Assembly (NCBI RefSeq): GCF_900115925.1
Contig: NZ_FOYF01000004.1
Span: forward strand, 148,507-212,506
DNA: 64,000 bases
Reading direction: 5' to 3'
Source of the DNA: Bacillus sp. cl95
Lineage (GTDB): Bacteria > Bacillota > Bacilli > Bacillales > Cytobacillaceae
Shown here: in pieces, positions 34,258-43,239 of the stretch
Layout: every line of letters begins with the position of its first letter
Position numbering within the stretch: position 1 is the first letter of the stretch
The notes under the pieces: generated by a model
The model's input: the letters and a program-made list of their open reading frames with translations, nothing else
What the model was told of the DNA's origin: nothing
Databases searched by the model: none
Translations under genes and position numbers: made by a program

Positions 34258-34575
34258 ATGATTAAAAAAGTCTTCTTATTTTCTTCCATGATCCTTTGCC
34301 TACTATCATCACCCATCTTCTCTAATGTTGTAGGTACCACCTTATTTTCCTATACGGTATCCTATGCTTCAGGAGAAACAGACAGTCATTCTAATGCCTC
34401 TGCCAATCATGATGACGCAGCAAGACCAGCCGTTGCTGCATCCATCAATCCCGATAATGATCATACAGCTAATATCCCTTTTCCTGCATACGTTTTACCA
34501 GGTTCGATTGGTATAATTAGCATTCTTTTAATGGGAAGTTATTGGTTTATATTTCGTAAAAGAAGCATGAAATAA
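34258..34575 (+). CDS. Small exported protein with C-terminal membrane anchor (105 aa)
   Basis: An N-terminal signal-like helix (about 5-30), a polar middle rich in Ser, His, Asn and Asp (ETDSHSNASANHDDAA), and a C-terminal membrane helix with a basic end (FRKRSMK). This resembles sortase substrates but there is no LPxTG; the sequence before the helix is FPAYVLPGS. GGAG precedes the ATG and a strong terminator follows. Function unknown. Confidence 0.6.
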   Translation: MIKKVFLFSSMILCLLSSPIFSNVVGTTLFSYTVSYASGETDSHSNASANHDDAARPAVAASINPDNDHTANIPFPAYVLPGSIGIISILLMGSYWFIFRKRSMK

Positions 34576-34578
34576 TTG

Positions 34579-34616
34579 AAAGCCGCAATGGATTGAATTC
34601 CGATTGCGGCTTTTTT
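34579..34616 (+). terminator. Terminator after the 105-aa gene
   Basis: Stem AAAGCCGCAAT/ATTGCGGCTTT with a 13-base loop and TTTTTT. Confidence 0.88.
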
Positions 34617-34652
34617 CTTAACACCAAGAGGTTTCTGCAGAATATTTCTTTA

Positions 34653-36608
34653 TTAATGAAACGCCCTCCAGAAAGACGATTGCGTATCAATGATATCCAT
34701 GATTCTTGTAAAAGGAATTTTAAACGTTGGAAAGCCTGCTGCGTAGGGAGCAATTTCGTATGGAGCGAAGTAAATGTTTAAATCATTTTCTGTAATAAAA
34801 TACGGCTGATCAGCACTGATGCCTTTATAAGTATCAGGAAACACATAACTGTATTGTTCATCGTATTTAATTTGAAGGGCAATGATATCACTTAGCACCT
34901 TGACATAATCACTTCCAGGTTTAAATAAGTCCTTTAACTGATAGAAAGTTCCCGTCTTCAGATTGATATGTGCATAAATCTTCGTTGGCATCCCATGTGC
35001 AGCGCCAAATGGATAATTATAAGCGCTTAACTTTAGTTGAACGAGGATATTTTTATAAAAAGGCACTTCAAAGTCACCGACATAATTCGATTCGAGCTGG
35101 GCATTTTCGTCTATCTTTTTCACACCTGACATGTCAGCTAGCTTTCGATTTACCTTTACTTGAATATCTTTATCAGAGTAGCCCTCAATTTGAGGGTAGT
35201 AGACTAAATAATCACGATTGGGTTTGAACTTTCTTTCATGAACGGAATATTGATTGTTTAGTTCAATGACAGTATTTTGCTTCCACACAACACTGCCATT
35301 TTTGTCAAAATAGTAAAGACGATAATCAATATTCCCTTCAATTAGATATCCTTGAATCTCCAATATACCGCTGCCACTGACCATCGGTAATCTTTCATTT
35401 CTCTTTCCACTACGGTCTATGAAAAAGGTATATTGGTCATTGAAAACGGAAGCGACACCGTTCTTAAAGTCATAGATGCGATTGAATAAAAATCCTGTCA
35501 ACATATGACCTTTATCGTCGCCAAGGGCGTAAGTTGAACCCATATAGGGCTTTTCTGCATCTCGAGCTTTTCCGATTGAATATCTACCTTCACCTAAATT
35601 GTCAATTTCATTGTATTTTGGATGGAAAACAAATTTTCCCTCCCTGTTGATGAGCCCATACATGTTTTGATAATCCTCTGCTGTATTTACAACCGCCCTA
35701 CCTTTTGAAAACGGCTGCGCTCCTGTAAATTGCGGCTGGATAACCACCATTCCCTGTTCATCCATATACCCGAATTTTTCTCCTGCTTTCTTTTGAAAAG
35801 CAAGGAGGCCATCACCTAAATTCCCGACATACTCATAGTCGTAAACGGCCAATTCTTTGCCTGTCAAACCAATTAGTGCGTATTTTCCATCCTGGCGTTT
35901 GACAAGAGCCTTCTGATTTTTAAAATCATAGGCTGTTTCAAATTGAAGGGGAATCACTTCGCGGCCTTGTCGATTCAGATAACCGTATAAGTATTTTCCT
36001 TCTGCATTTGTATTTGCAAAGACGGCCCTTCCGTCATGAAAATCACCTATAAAACTATAAACTGATTCAGTTGTCTCCTTGCCACTCTCATCGATGACTT
36101 TGAACCCTTTAGACGTAATGACCGTTGCCCGCCCTTCAAAAAATGGATTGATCGTATCATATTTAGGCTTAACAATGAAATAACCTTTTCCATTTATAAG
36201 TCCCGCCTCGTTCATCAACTCTACAACCGCTAGGCCATTTTCTTGAAAGTTTTGGGCTCCATCATAAATTGGAGGCAGGATAAAGTCACCTTTATTATTA
36301 ATAAATCCCCACTTTGTACCTCCAACTTTTCTGACGGAAGCACGGTGAAGAATATTTCCTTTTCGGATTTTTTCAAACTCCGAGAGTTCTTCTAGTTCTG
36401 CAATCACTCTAAGACTAAAATCCGTTTCAGTACCTTGCAGCACAAACAAATAATATTTGTCCTCGATTGTATATACACCGTACTTATCACTGTAAAGTGA
36501 TTTGGAAACCTCATACTTCTTATCTAAATAAAGATCGGTTAAATACAACTTTGCTCCAATTGGCAACAGATTCTTAATTCTGTCTATCATATTTTCTTTA
36601 TCGTACAT
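34653..36608 (-). CDS. WG-repeat protein with C-terminal DUF3298-like domain
   Basis: 651 residues. From about residue 90 to 400 there are some eight WG repeats, for example KWGFINNKGDFILPPIYDG and YGLINREGKFVFHPKYNEI. These are beta repeats of unknown binding partner. The C-terminal 150 residues end with IYFAPYEIAPYAAGFPTFKIP, the pattern of DUF3298 (RsiV/PdaC type), and a DUF4163-like segment precedes it. There is no signal peptide, so it is probably cytosolic. ATG 36608 follows AGGAG by eight bases; a longer frame to 36647 is less likely. Confidence 0.78.
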   Translation of the reverse strand: MYDKENMIDRIKNLLPIGAKLYLTDLYLDKKYEVSKSLYSDKYGVYTIEDKYYLFVLQGTETDFSLRVIAELEELSEFEKIRKGNILHRASVRKVGGTKWGFINNKGDFILPPIYDGAQNFQENGLAVVELMNEAGLINGKGYFIVKPKYDTINPFFEGRATVITSKGFKVIDESGKETTESVYSFIGDFHDGRAVFANTNAEGKYLYGYLNRQGREVIPLQFETAYDFKNQKALVKRQDGKYALIGLTGKELAVYDYEYVGNLGDGLLAFQKKAGEKFGYMDEQGMVVIQPQFTGAQPFSKGRAVVNTAEDYQNMYGLINREGKFVFHPKYNEIDNLGEGRYSIGKARDAEKPYMGSTYALGDDKGHMLTGFLFNRIYDFKNGVASVFNDQYTFFIDRSGKRNERLPMVSGSGILEIQGYLIEGNIDYRLYYFDKNGSVVWKQNTVIELNNQYSVHERKFKPNRDYLVYYPQIEGYSDKDIQVKVNRKLADMSGVKKIDENAQLESNYVGDFEVPFYKNILVQLKLSAYNYPFGAAHGMPTKIYAHINLKTGTFYQLKDLFKPGSDYVKVLSDIIALQIKYDEQYSYVFPDTYKGISADQPYFITENDLNIYFAPYEIAPYAAGFPTFKIPFTRIMDIIDTQSSFWRAFH

Positions 36609-36773
36609 TCCTATTACTCCTAACATTTGTTCCGTTTTCATGCACATTGAAATATTTCATCCCTTACATATATATGGGAGGGCTTTTAACATGTTACCCG
36701 ACCTCAGGGAGAGAAGGATGCGGCCAAGTTAGGTTTCTGCTCCGATCTCAATCTATGTGTCGAAAGAAATAAT

Positions 36774-36812
36774 AAAAAGTCGAACCAGCACAGTGTCTGC
36801 TTCGACTTTTTT
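36774..36812. terminator. Orphan terminator hairpin
   Basis: Perfect stem AAAAAGTCGAA/TTCGACTTTTT with T tracts on both strands. No gene ends here; see the finding on a possible small RNA. Confidence 0.75.
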
Positions 36813-37001
36813 CTACTTTCTTTATAAAGAAATTCCTCCCAACCCAAGTATGGAAATGGATTTGTCTTTGCAGGAACAAACAGAATATGGCGGTGTGAGC
36901 AGAGCTAGAACTAGACTCGTTTTATGAATAAAAATTCCTATTCTGTTCAATGAGTTTCAATTCCCTTTTAGGTTGCGCAGCTCCGCCCCATTTCCACAGA
37001 A

Positions 37002-37032
37002 AAAACACCTGAATACTAGATTCAAGTGTTTT
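37002..37032 (-). terminator. Terminator of the Gfo/Idh/MocA gene
   Basis: Minus-strand arms AAAACACTTGAA/TTCAGGTGTTTT with a 7-base loop, ending in Ts. Confidence 0.75.
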
Positions 37033-37044
37033 AGAGAAAAGCTT

Positions 37045-38028
37045 TTATTTTTCGCAGCCAAAAACAATTCCATTTTGTTTTCTAGCCTTTTCCGTAATAT
37101 TCAGCACAACCTGGCTGAGTTCTTTTAGGCGAAGATATTCAGAAGTATTTCCTGATTCAATAATCTTCACAAACTCTTCTACTTCATAGACCATATCTTG
37201 CTCAGATTGCTCGACGCCTAGTGATTCCTTCGTTTTAGAATGATTGTCATGGAATTGAATGCTCGTAATAGGCGCAGCATCCTCAAGGATAAATATGCCC
37301 TTTTCACCATGAATTTCACAAGGAAGCGTGGAATCAGAGATTTTTGAACAAAGAATGGTAATGCTAAAATCCTCGTAATGCAGCAGGAGTGTACCACTGC
37401 CATCTACTCCCGTCCTCAACATCATCGGGTGATAAGAAACATCTTTTGGTTCACCAAACAATGCGACGACCACATAAATTGGATATACCCCTAAATCAAC
37501 GAGGGCCCCACCTGAAAATTCAGCTGTGAAAATATTGGGGTCTTCTCCCTTTAAAAACAAATCATAGCGCGACGAGTAGCTTATGTATTGAAAGAGACCC
37601 CCTGAAATTTTACCCGCTCGATTCAGGTTATCTTTCAGTATTTGAAGGTTTGGAGCATGAAGATTTCGGATTGCTTCAAAAACAAAAACGCCATTTTCTT
37701 CAGCTGTTTTAAATGCGGCTTCTAATTGTGCAGAGTTAGAAAAGATAGGTTTCTCACAAATCACGTGCTTCTTATTTTTCAAAAAAGTAAGAGCCTGTTC
37801 AAAGTGAAGAGAATTCGGTGAAGCTATATAAACAACATCGATTTCAGGACTTTGTGCCATTTCATCTAAGTTTGTAAATACACGTGCCGAGTGAAATGGG
37901 GCTGCAATTTCTTTCCCTTTCTCAAGTGAACGCGAAAAAACGCCCGTTACATTAAGCTTTCCACTGAGCTTAACAGCCTCTAAAAAACTAGATGTAATCC
38001 AACTTGTTCCAACTGTACCTAAATTCAT
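37045..38028 (-). CDS. Gfo/Idh/MocA-family NAD(P)-dependent oxidoreductase
   Basis: 327 residues. The N-terminal Rossmann domain starts MNLGTVGTSWITSSFLEA, and the catalytic CEKPIFSN (the EKP motif) lies near residue 92. The C-terminal domain has GGALVDLGVYPIYV. Such enzymes oxidise or reduce sugars and inositols; substrate unknown. ATG 38028 follows GGGAGA; the TTG three codons earlier is too close to it. It lies downstream of a terminator and is probably a single gene. Confidence 0.88.
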   Translation of the reverse strand: MNLGTVGTSWITSSFLEAVKLSGKLNVTGVFSRSLEKGKEIAAPFHSARVFTNLDEMAQSPEIDVVYIASPNSLHFEQALTFLKNKKHVICEKPIFSNSAQLEAAFKTAEENGVFVFEAIRNLHAPNLQILKDNLNRAGKISGGLFQYISYSSRYDLFLKGEDPNIFTAEFSGGALVDLGVYPIYVVVALFGEPKDVSYHPMMLRTGVDGSGTLLLHYEDFSITILCSKISDSTLPCEIHGEKGIFILEDAAPITSIQFHDNHSKTKESLGVEQSEQDMVYEVEEFVKIIESGNTSEYLRLKELSQVVLNITEKARKQNGIVFGCEK

Positions 38029-38072
38029 ATGTATCAATCTCCCTTCGTAATATTTCTATCTTAAACGAAAAA

Positions 38073-38100
38073 AGTATCCGAACCAAATGATTCGGATACT
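38073..38100 (-). terminator. Terminator of the ABC exporter operon
   Basis: Perfect stem AGTATCCGAA/TTCGGATACT with TTTTTTC on the minus strand. Confidence 0.88.
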
Positions 38101-38134
38101 CCCTAAAAAATAGATGAGGTTTTCGCCGATAGGC

Positions 38135-38926
38135 TTAGCTCCCCGTGCTAGCAAATGCCTTCAATCCGCGATTCCAAAATGAGTAGGCGATGAAACAACA
38201 AACGAGTGCCACAACTGGCGTCCATAGGGCAAATTCCTTGTAGCCTGATTTACCGATAAAATAGGCAGCCGGATAAAATGCCGTAAACCCATATGGAATG
38301 ATCCAAGTTAAGAATGTTCGGATGCCCTTGTGGTAAATAGTTAAAGGATATCGGGCAAAATCACTCAAGTTGAACACTGCCCACACGATCGGCAAACTAT
38401 CAACCATCCAGAACGAAAATGTAGCAAAGAACAAATTAATCGCCACAAAAATCATTCCGGATGAAATGATCATAATGATCAAGAAAAGGATTTCCATTGC
38501 TCCCCACGCAATATCCAGATGCGGAATCGATGTACCTAAAATGATTAATCCAATAAATAGTTGGCCAAAGCCATCCTGATGCAGACGGTCTGCCAATAAG
38601 TGAAATAATGGATTCACCGGTCTGATTAATAGACGATCTAATTGTCCCGGTCGGATATATTGCCAGCCAAGCGTCCATAAATTATCAAAGAATATCTGGT
38701 GAATCGAGCGACCCGTTGCCGCAATTCCATAGATAAAAAGAATTTCATAGAAACTCCATCCGTTAATTTGCTCGATGTGATCAAAGACAACTTTTACAAA
38801 AAAGATGGATGCAAATTGCTCCAGCATGACAGAAAAGATACCAATGAGAAAATCGATGCGATATTCCATCATGACTTTCATATGGCTCTTCGCAAACTCC
38901 CAATATAATCTGCTATAACGTTTCAA
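38135..38926 (-). CDS. ABC-2-type exporter permease, second subunit
   Basis: 263 residues with six membrane helices, of the ABC-2 family pair that works with a NodI-like ATPase. The segment YIRPGQLDRLLIRPVNPLFHLLADR is characteristic and has a counterpart in the first permease (SIELMRPYDMIFKL). It starts at TTG 38926 with GGAGGG seven bases upstream, 12 bases after the first permease gene. Last gene of the operon; exported substrate unknown. Confidence 0.83.
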   Translation of the reverse strand: MKRYSRLYWEFAKSHMKVMMEYRIDFLIGIFSVMLEQFASIFFVKVVFDHIEQINGWSFYEILFIYGIAATGRSIHQIFFDNLWTLGWQYIRPGQLDRLLIRPVNPLFHLLADRLHQDGFGQLFIGLIILGTSIPHLDIAWGAMEILFLIIMIISSGMIFVAINLFFATFSFWMVDSLPIVWAVFNLSDFARYPLTIYHKGIRTFLTWIIPYGFTAFYPAAYFIGKSGYKEFALWTPVVALVCCFIAYSFWNRGLKAFASTGS

Positions 38927-38938
38927 AAATTTTCCCTC

Positions 38939-39727
38939 CTATCCTCCAAAAATCGTAATCTGTTTCAGCGCCTGAGTCCAAATCACGCGAACCAGGACGT
39001 AAAGGAAGACGAGCCAAAACAGTTGAATGCCGATAGCCATATAAGCATCCGTTCCCGTTATCAATCCAGAATAGATGGAGACCGGTAAGAACACCATTGC
39101 CTGAAAAGGCAGGAACTCTGTAATGGTCTGTAACCAATCCGGAAACAGTGTAATTGGAACAAGCGCACCCGAAAAGAACACGATAAGTGATTCCTTTAAG
39201 ACCCGTACTCCCCAAACATTGACTGTCCAAAAGGCAAGCACACCAACAAGAAAATCAAAAAACGTACCAATCCAGATTCCACAAATGCCACTAACAATGA
39301 ACAGCAGAATCGTTCCTACTGATGGTGGAGCATTCAAATCAAGAAAGAAATAGGCGATGACGACAATGGGAATAGTGCCTTGGAAAAAATACATGATTTT
39401 TGAACCGATATCCATGGCGAACAACTTAAAAATCATGTCATAAGGTCTCATCAACTCTATGGAAACATTTCCGTTCTTAATATTTTGTGATAACTCATTA
39501 CCAACCCCACCCACATAACCTTGGAGGATCATCGCGATCACGATATAGGTGAGCATCGTTGATAGATTGATATTCTCTATTGTTGATTGTTTGGCATAAA
39601 CAGCCTGCCAAAAATAATAAATGATTAATAGCCTCATGACCGCCGAGGCCGTTCCCGCCCAATACCATGCAGAATAGGCTGCGCCTTCCTGCATTTTTAT
39701 CTTAGCCATTTGCAAGTACTTTCTCAT
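38939..39727 (-). CDS. ABC-2-type exporter permease, first subunit
   Basis: 262 residues with six membrane helices; NGNVSIELMRPYDMIFKLFA marks the family. It starts at ATG 39727 (GGTGGGGG upstream), overlapping the ATPase gene by 26 bases; ATG 39709 is another option. It pairs with the second permease to form a heterodimeric pore. Related Gram-positive systems export toxic compounds such as viologens, but the substrate here cannot be read from sequence. Confidence 0.82.
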   Translation of the reverse strand: MRKYLQMAKIKMQEGAAYSAWYWAGTASAVMRLLIIYYFWQAVYAKQSTIENINLSTMLTYIVIAMILQGYVGGVGNELSQNIKNGNVSIELMRPYDMIFKLFAMDIGSKIMYFFQGTIPIVVIAYFFLDLNAPPSVGTILLFIVSGICGIWIGTFFDFLVGVLAFWTVNVWGVRVLKESLIVFFSGALVPITLFPDWLQTITEFLPFQAMVFLPVSIYSGLITGTDAYMAIGIQLFWLVFLYVLVRVIWTQALKQITIFGG

Positions 39728-40730
39728 CTTCCCCCACCTTCTCCTGCTTTGTATATAATTGTTCCACGATTGTTTCGATTTTCGGATCTGATATCGATAG
39801 ATCCTGAATTTCATAGTTTGCCATCATTTCTGAAATGACAAATGAGCTTGAAATCTCTTCATGATCGAAAGATAAACTGACTTTGTTTTCTTCCTCTGAA
39901 CTTTCCAATACCGCTACTTTGCCATGAAGTCCTTGCGGCAGTTCGAACGTTTCCATTTTTTCCATTTCAAAATGAATGACACGCTTCTGGCCAAATCTAC
40001 GCTTGATTTCTTCAAGACCACCATCGTAAAGAATGTTTCCGTCATCAATGATGATGATGCGATCGCAAATCTCTTCAATATCCTGCATATCATGAGTTGT
40101 CAGAAGGACCGTCGTTCCCCATTCTTCGTTCATTTCTTTAATGAACTTACGAATCTTTACCTTCACAGCAATATCTAGTCCGATTGTTGGCTCATCCAAA
40201 TAGACAATGGATGGACGGTGGAAAAAGGCTGCCGCAAGCTCACAGCGCATTTTTTGCCCAAGTGACAGTTGCCTTACTGGCACTCCCAGCAATGGTTCAA
40301 GGTTTAACACTTCTGTGAACTTTGCGAGGGTTTCTTGGTATTGTTCTTCTGGGATTTCGTAAATGTGCTTGAGCAAATGAAAAGATTCCCTAACTGGAAT
40401 ATCCCAGAATAATTGCGTTCTTTGTCCAAAAACAGCCCCAATATTTTTAGCATTTTTCTGACGGTTTTCATAAGGCACAAGACCATTGACCGTCACTTTT
40501 CCCTCTGATGGCGTTAAGATACCCGTCAGCATTTTAATCGTTGTGGATTTACCAGCCCCGTTTGCACCGATATAACCTACTGTCTCACCTTGTTTAATCG
40601 TAAAGCTAACGCCTTTTACAGCTTCTTTTGTTTCATACTTCCTAACGAATAATGACTTGATCGCACCTTTTAAACCAGGATCACGTTTAACAAGCTTATA
40701 TTCCTTTTTTAAATTCTCAACTGTAATCAA
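39702..40730 (-). CDS. ABC exporter ATPase (NodI/drug-exporter type)
   Basis: 342 residues. Walker A GANGAGKSTT, Q-loop VFGQRTQLFWD, signature LSLGQKMRCELA, Walker B IVYLDEPTIGLD and the H-loop THDMQD are all present, so it should hydrolyse ATP. A C-terminal domain of about 80 residues follows. The TTG at 40730 has GAGAGGAG eight bases upstream; the frame reaches 40829 but crosses the terminator hairpin. It heads a three-gene exporter operon whose leader holds a peptide and a terminator. Confidence 0.9.
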   Translation of the reverse strand: MITVENLKKEYKLVKRDPGLKGAIKSLFVRKYETKEAVKGVSFTIKQGETVGYIGANGAGKSTTIKMLTGILTPSEGKVTVNGLVPYENRQKNAKNIGAVFGQRTQLFWDIPVRESFHLLKHIYEIPEEQYQETLAKFTEVLNLEPLLGVPVRQLSLGQKMRCELAAAFFHRPSIVYLDEPTIGLDIAVKVKIRKFIKEMNEEWGTTVLLTTHDMQDIEEICDRIIIIDDGNILYDGGLEEIKRRFGQKRVIHFEMEKMETFELPQGLHGKVAVLESSEEENKVSLSFDHEEISSSFVISEMMANYEIQDLSISDPKIETIVEQLYTKQEKVGEDEKVLANG

Positions 40731-40776
40731 AATAATAACTCCTCTCCGAACATATATTCGATTTTTGCGCACAAAA

Positions 40777-40803
40777 AAACCACAGACAGCTGCTCTGTGG
40801 TTT
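40777..40803 (-). terminator. Leader terminator (attenuator) of the ABC exporter operon
   Basis: Perfect stem AAACCACAGA/TCTGTGGTTT with a GCAGCTG loop, followed by TTTTG on the minus strand. It lies between the leader peptide and the ATPase gene. Confidence 0.8.
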
Positions 40804-40829
40804 GTTTTATCAACAAAAAGTTCATACAA

Positions 40830-40898
40830 CTACACAAGAATAAGCAGGCCTTCAAAACGATCTATTAAATTGGTTGCTGAAAAAGTATTAACAATCAT
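40830..40898 (-). CDS. 22-aa leader peptide of the ABC exporter operon
   Basis: ATG 40898 has a near-perfect AAAGGAGG site nine bases upstream, much stronger than expected by chance. It encodes MIVNTFSATNLIDRFEGLLI plus LV, then TAG. The terminator begins 27 bases after the stop codon. The last codons, CTTGTGTAG, could pair in part with the left arm of the terminator; a ribosome stalled upstream would free them. This is the arrangement of ribosome-mediated attenuation, as for bmrB ahead of bmrCD. Confidence 0.65.
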   Translation of the reverse strand: MIVNTFSATNLIDRFEGLLILV

Positions 40899-41362
40899 TT
40901 TTGCGAGCCTCCTTTAATGTATTCCTCTCAAATTATACCTATGAATGAAATAATTGTAAATAATAATTTGGTAAATTTTATTAGAAAGAGGTAATGGATA
41001 TCCATTAATAATTTTCATACTCAAAGTAGGGATTTTGCGATTGAGGGTGCTAATACACAGGGTGAATTTACCCTTTAAGAGTAAACCGTTACTAAGTTAA
41101 GCTATTATAAAAGATATTTGAATTCTCTATTTGTGTAACTGTCTGGTTTATTTGTGTAAATCTAACTTCTATTTGTGGGATTTCCGATTCTCTTTTTATC
41201 TGTCACATCTCATACACAAAACACTCCCCAAAACCAACATCAAATGTCTTCATTCTTCTTTCATACAGGTTAATTCAGCGGGATAGATGGAAAAATATCT
41301 TTATTTATGTTATATATACAATTAACTTAACAGTAGTTCATTAATGAAAGAGGTTGAATATC
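40899..41362. other. Divergent intergenic region with a 21-bp array
   Basis: It holds the ABC operon promoter, the array at 41121-41204, and the glnS promoter region. No T-box leader is visible ahead of glnS. Confidence 0.5.
41121..41204. repeat. Imperfect 21-bp tandem array, four units with core TTGTGTAA
   Basis: TTGTGTAA begins at 41131 and 41152, TTGTGGGA at 41173 and a decayed TTTTATCT at 41194; spacing is exactly 21. The right end, CTGTC followed by ACACAA, matches that of the array at 19871. Confidence 0.75.
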
Positions 41363-43012
41363 GTGGACCATAACGTGTCTAATTTTATACGGGATATTGT
41401 CATCAAAGATCTTGAAACTGGTAAACGCGATCATGTGATTACCCGCTTTCCTCCAGAGCCAAATGGATACTTACATATCGGTCATGCTAAATCGATTCTG
41501 ATAAATTTTGAATTAGCAGATGAGTTTAAAGGTAAAACGAATCTAAGATTCGATGATACAAATCCTTTAAAGGAAGATATCGAGTATGTAAACTCCATTA
41601 AGGAAGATGTAAAATGGCTTGGTTACGATTGGGATAACCTCTATTTCGCTTCTGATTATTTCGAAGAGATGTACGAGCGCGCTGTGCTTCTTATTAAAAA
41701 GGGATTAGCTTATGTCGATGATCTTTCTGCAGATGAAATCCGTGAGTACCGTGGAACATTGACGGAACCAGGTAAAGAGAGTCCTTACCGCGATCGTTCC
41801 ATTGAAGAAAACCTTGAGCTTTTTGAAAAAATGAAGAATGGTGAGTTTGGAAATGGTGAGCGCGTCCTTCGTGCCAAGATTGATATGAAATCACCTAACA
41901 TCAACTTACGCGATCCAGTTATCTACCGTATCGCACATGCAACGCACCATAACACAGGTGACAAGTGGTGCATCTATCCGATGTACGCATTTGCGCACCC
42001 GCTTGAAGATGCCATCGAAGGCGTGACACATTCGATCTGTACGGTTGAGTTTGAAGATCAACGTCCACTTTATGACTGGATTGTTGAAAAATGTGAAATG
42101 AACGCAACTCCACAACAAATCGAGTTCGGTCGTTTGAACGTTACCAACACGGTAATGAGCAAAAGAAAATTAAAACAACTTGTAGATGAAGGATTTGTGG
42201 ATGGTTGGGATGATCCACGCATGCCTACGATTTCTGGTATGAGACGTAAAGGCTTCACGCCTGAATCCATTCGTGCCTTCGTCCGTGAAACAGGCGTTTC
42301 AAAAGGTTCTGGTGCTGTTGATGAGCAAATGCTTGAGCACTTTGTACGTGAAGACCTTAAATTGAAAGCACCACGAACGATGGGTATCTTAAAGCCACTT
42401 AAGGTTGTCATCACAAACTATCCTGAGGATCAAGTGGAGATGCTCGAAGCAGAGGTTAACCCTGAGAACCCTGAAATGGGCAAGCATGAAATCTCTTTCT
42501 CAAGAGAAATTTATATCGAGCAAGATGATTTTATGGAGAACCCGCCAAACAAGTATTTCCGCTTGTTCCCTGGCAATGAAGTTCGCTTAAAAAATGCATA
42601 TTTTATTAAATGTGAAGATGTGATTAAGGATGCTGAAGGCAATGTGGTCGAGCTACATTGTACCTACGACCCTGAAACAAAGAGCGGCACTGGTTTCACT
42701 GGAAGAAAAGTAAAAGGAACGATCCACTGGGTGGATGCAAAAAATGCTGTTCCTGCAGAATTCCGCCTTTATGAGCCATTGATTAAGGACGATGAAATTA
42801 AGGAAGAAGGTACAACTTTCCTTGATCATGTAAATCCTAATTCTCTTGAAATTGTTCATGGTTTTGTTGAGCCGAAAATGAAAGATGTTCAGCCTCAAGA
42901 CAAGTTCCAATTCTTTAGACATGGTTACTTCAATGTTGATCCAAAGTATACAAGCGGCGATCGCATTGTTTTCAACCGCATCGTTTCGTTAAAGAGTTCA
43001 TTTAAAATTTAA
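41363..43012 (+). CDS. glnS: Glutaminyl-tRNA synthetase
   Basis: Charges tRNA-Gln directly with glutamine. 549 residues; class I signatures are [15 protein letters not shown] (HIGH at 38-41) and [10 protein letters not shown] (KMSKS-like). The GlnRS-specific catalytic core and C-terminal beta-barrel anticodon domains are complete (WGYDW-type and [10 protein letters not shown] segments). GTG 41363 follows AGAGG by nine bases; the TTG at 41354 overlaps that site. Many Bacillus species lack this gene and use GltX with GatCAB, so its presence is notable. Confidence 0.95.
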   Translation: MDHNVSNFIRDIVIKDLETGKRDHVITRFPPEPNGYLHIGHAKSILINFELADEFKGKTNLRFDDTNPLKEDIEYVNSIKEDVKWLGYDWDNLYFASDYFEEMYERAVLLIKKGLAYVDDLSADEIREYRGTLTEPGKESPYRDRSIEENLELFEKMKNGEFGNGERVLRAKIDMKSPNINLRDPVIYRIAHATHHNTGDKWCIYPMYAFAHPLEDAIEGVTHSICTVEFEDQRPLYDWIVEKCEMNATPQQIEFGRLNVTNTVMSKRKLKQLVDEGFVDGWDDPRMPTISGMRRKGFTPESIRAFVRETGVSKGSGAVDEQMLEHFVREDLKLKAPRTMGILKPLKVVITNYPEDQVEMLEAEVNPENPEMGKHEISFSREIYIEQDDFMENPPNKYFRLFPGNEVRLKNAYFIKCEDVIKDAEGNVVELHCTYDPETKSGTGFTGRKVKGTIHWVDAKNAVPAEFRLYEPLIKDDEIKEEGTTFLDHVNPNSLEIVHGFVEPKMKDVQPQDKFQFFRHGYFNVDPKYTSGDRIVFNRIVSLKSSFKI

Positions 43013-43023
43013 TATTCATAAAA

Positions 43024-43199
43024 AGGCCGTTTTCGCACTGATTGTTGCTTTTCGCATGCTACTTTCATACCGCATTCTTGATGGCTTCGGGGCTCTTTTC
43101 GAGAAGTTACTGAATCAAGAATTCATAAAAAATCGTAAAAATCCAAAAGTCGATTTTTACTTTTGCTTGTGAAAACAACAAAGTTTACGAAAAGAGCCT
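43024..43199. repeat. MITE-like imperfect inverted repeat, copy 2
   Basis: A 176-base element with ends AGGCCGTTTTCG (43024-43035) and CGAAAAGAGCCT (43188-43199), inner ATTGTTG and CAACAAA, and an internal GGCTCTTTTCGAGAAG (43091-43106). It matches the ends of the element at 14231-14376. Confidence 0.65.
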
Positions 43200-43203
43200 A
43201 TGA

Positions 43204-43239
43204 AAAAGACCTAATCTCCTAAAGAAGATTAGGTCTTTT
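43204..43239. terminator. Bidirectional terminator between glnS and the PAS kinase
   Basis: Perfect 14-bp stem AAAAGACCTAATCT/AGATTAGGTCTTTT. Confidence 0.9.

Noticed and set aside
34258-34575. Sortase-anchored protein
   Set aside because: The C-terminal helix and basic end fit, but there is no LPxTG or related motif before the helix.
40899-41362. T-box leader for glnS
   Set aside because: No T-box sequence or specifier-loop arrangement and no terminator immediately before the gene.
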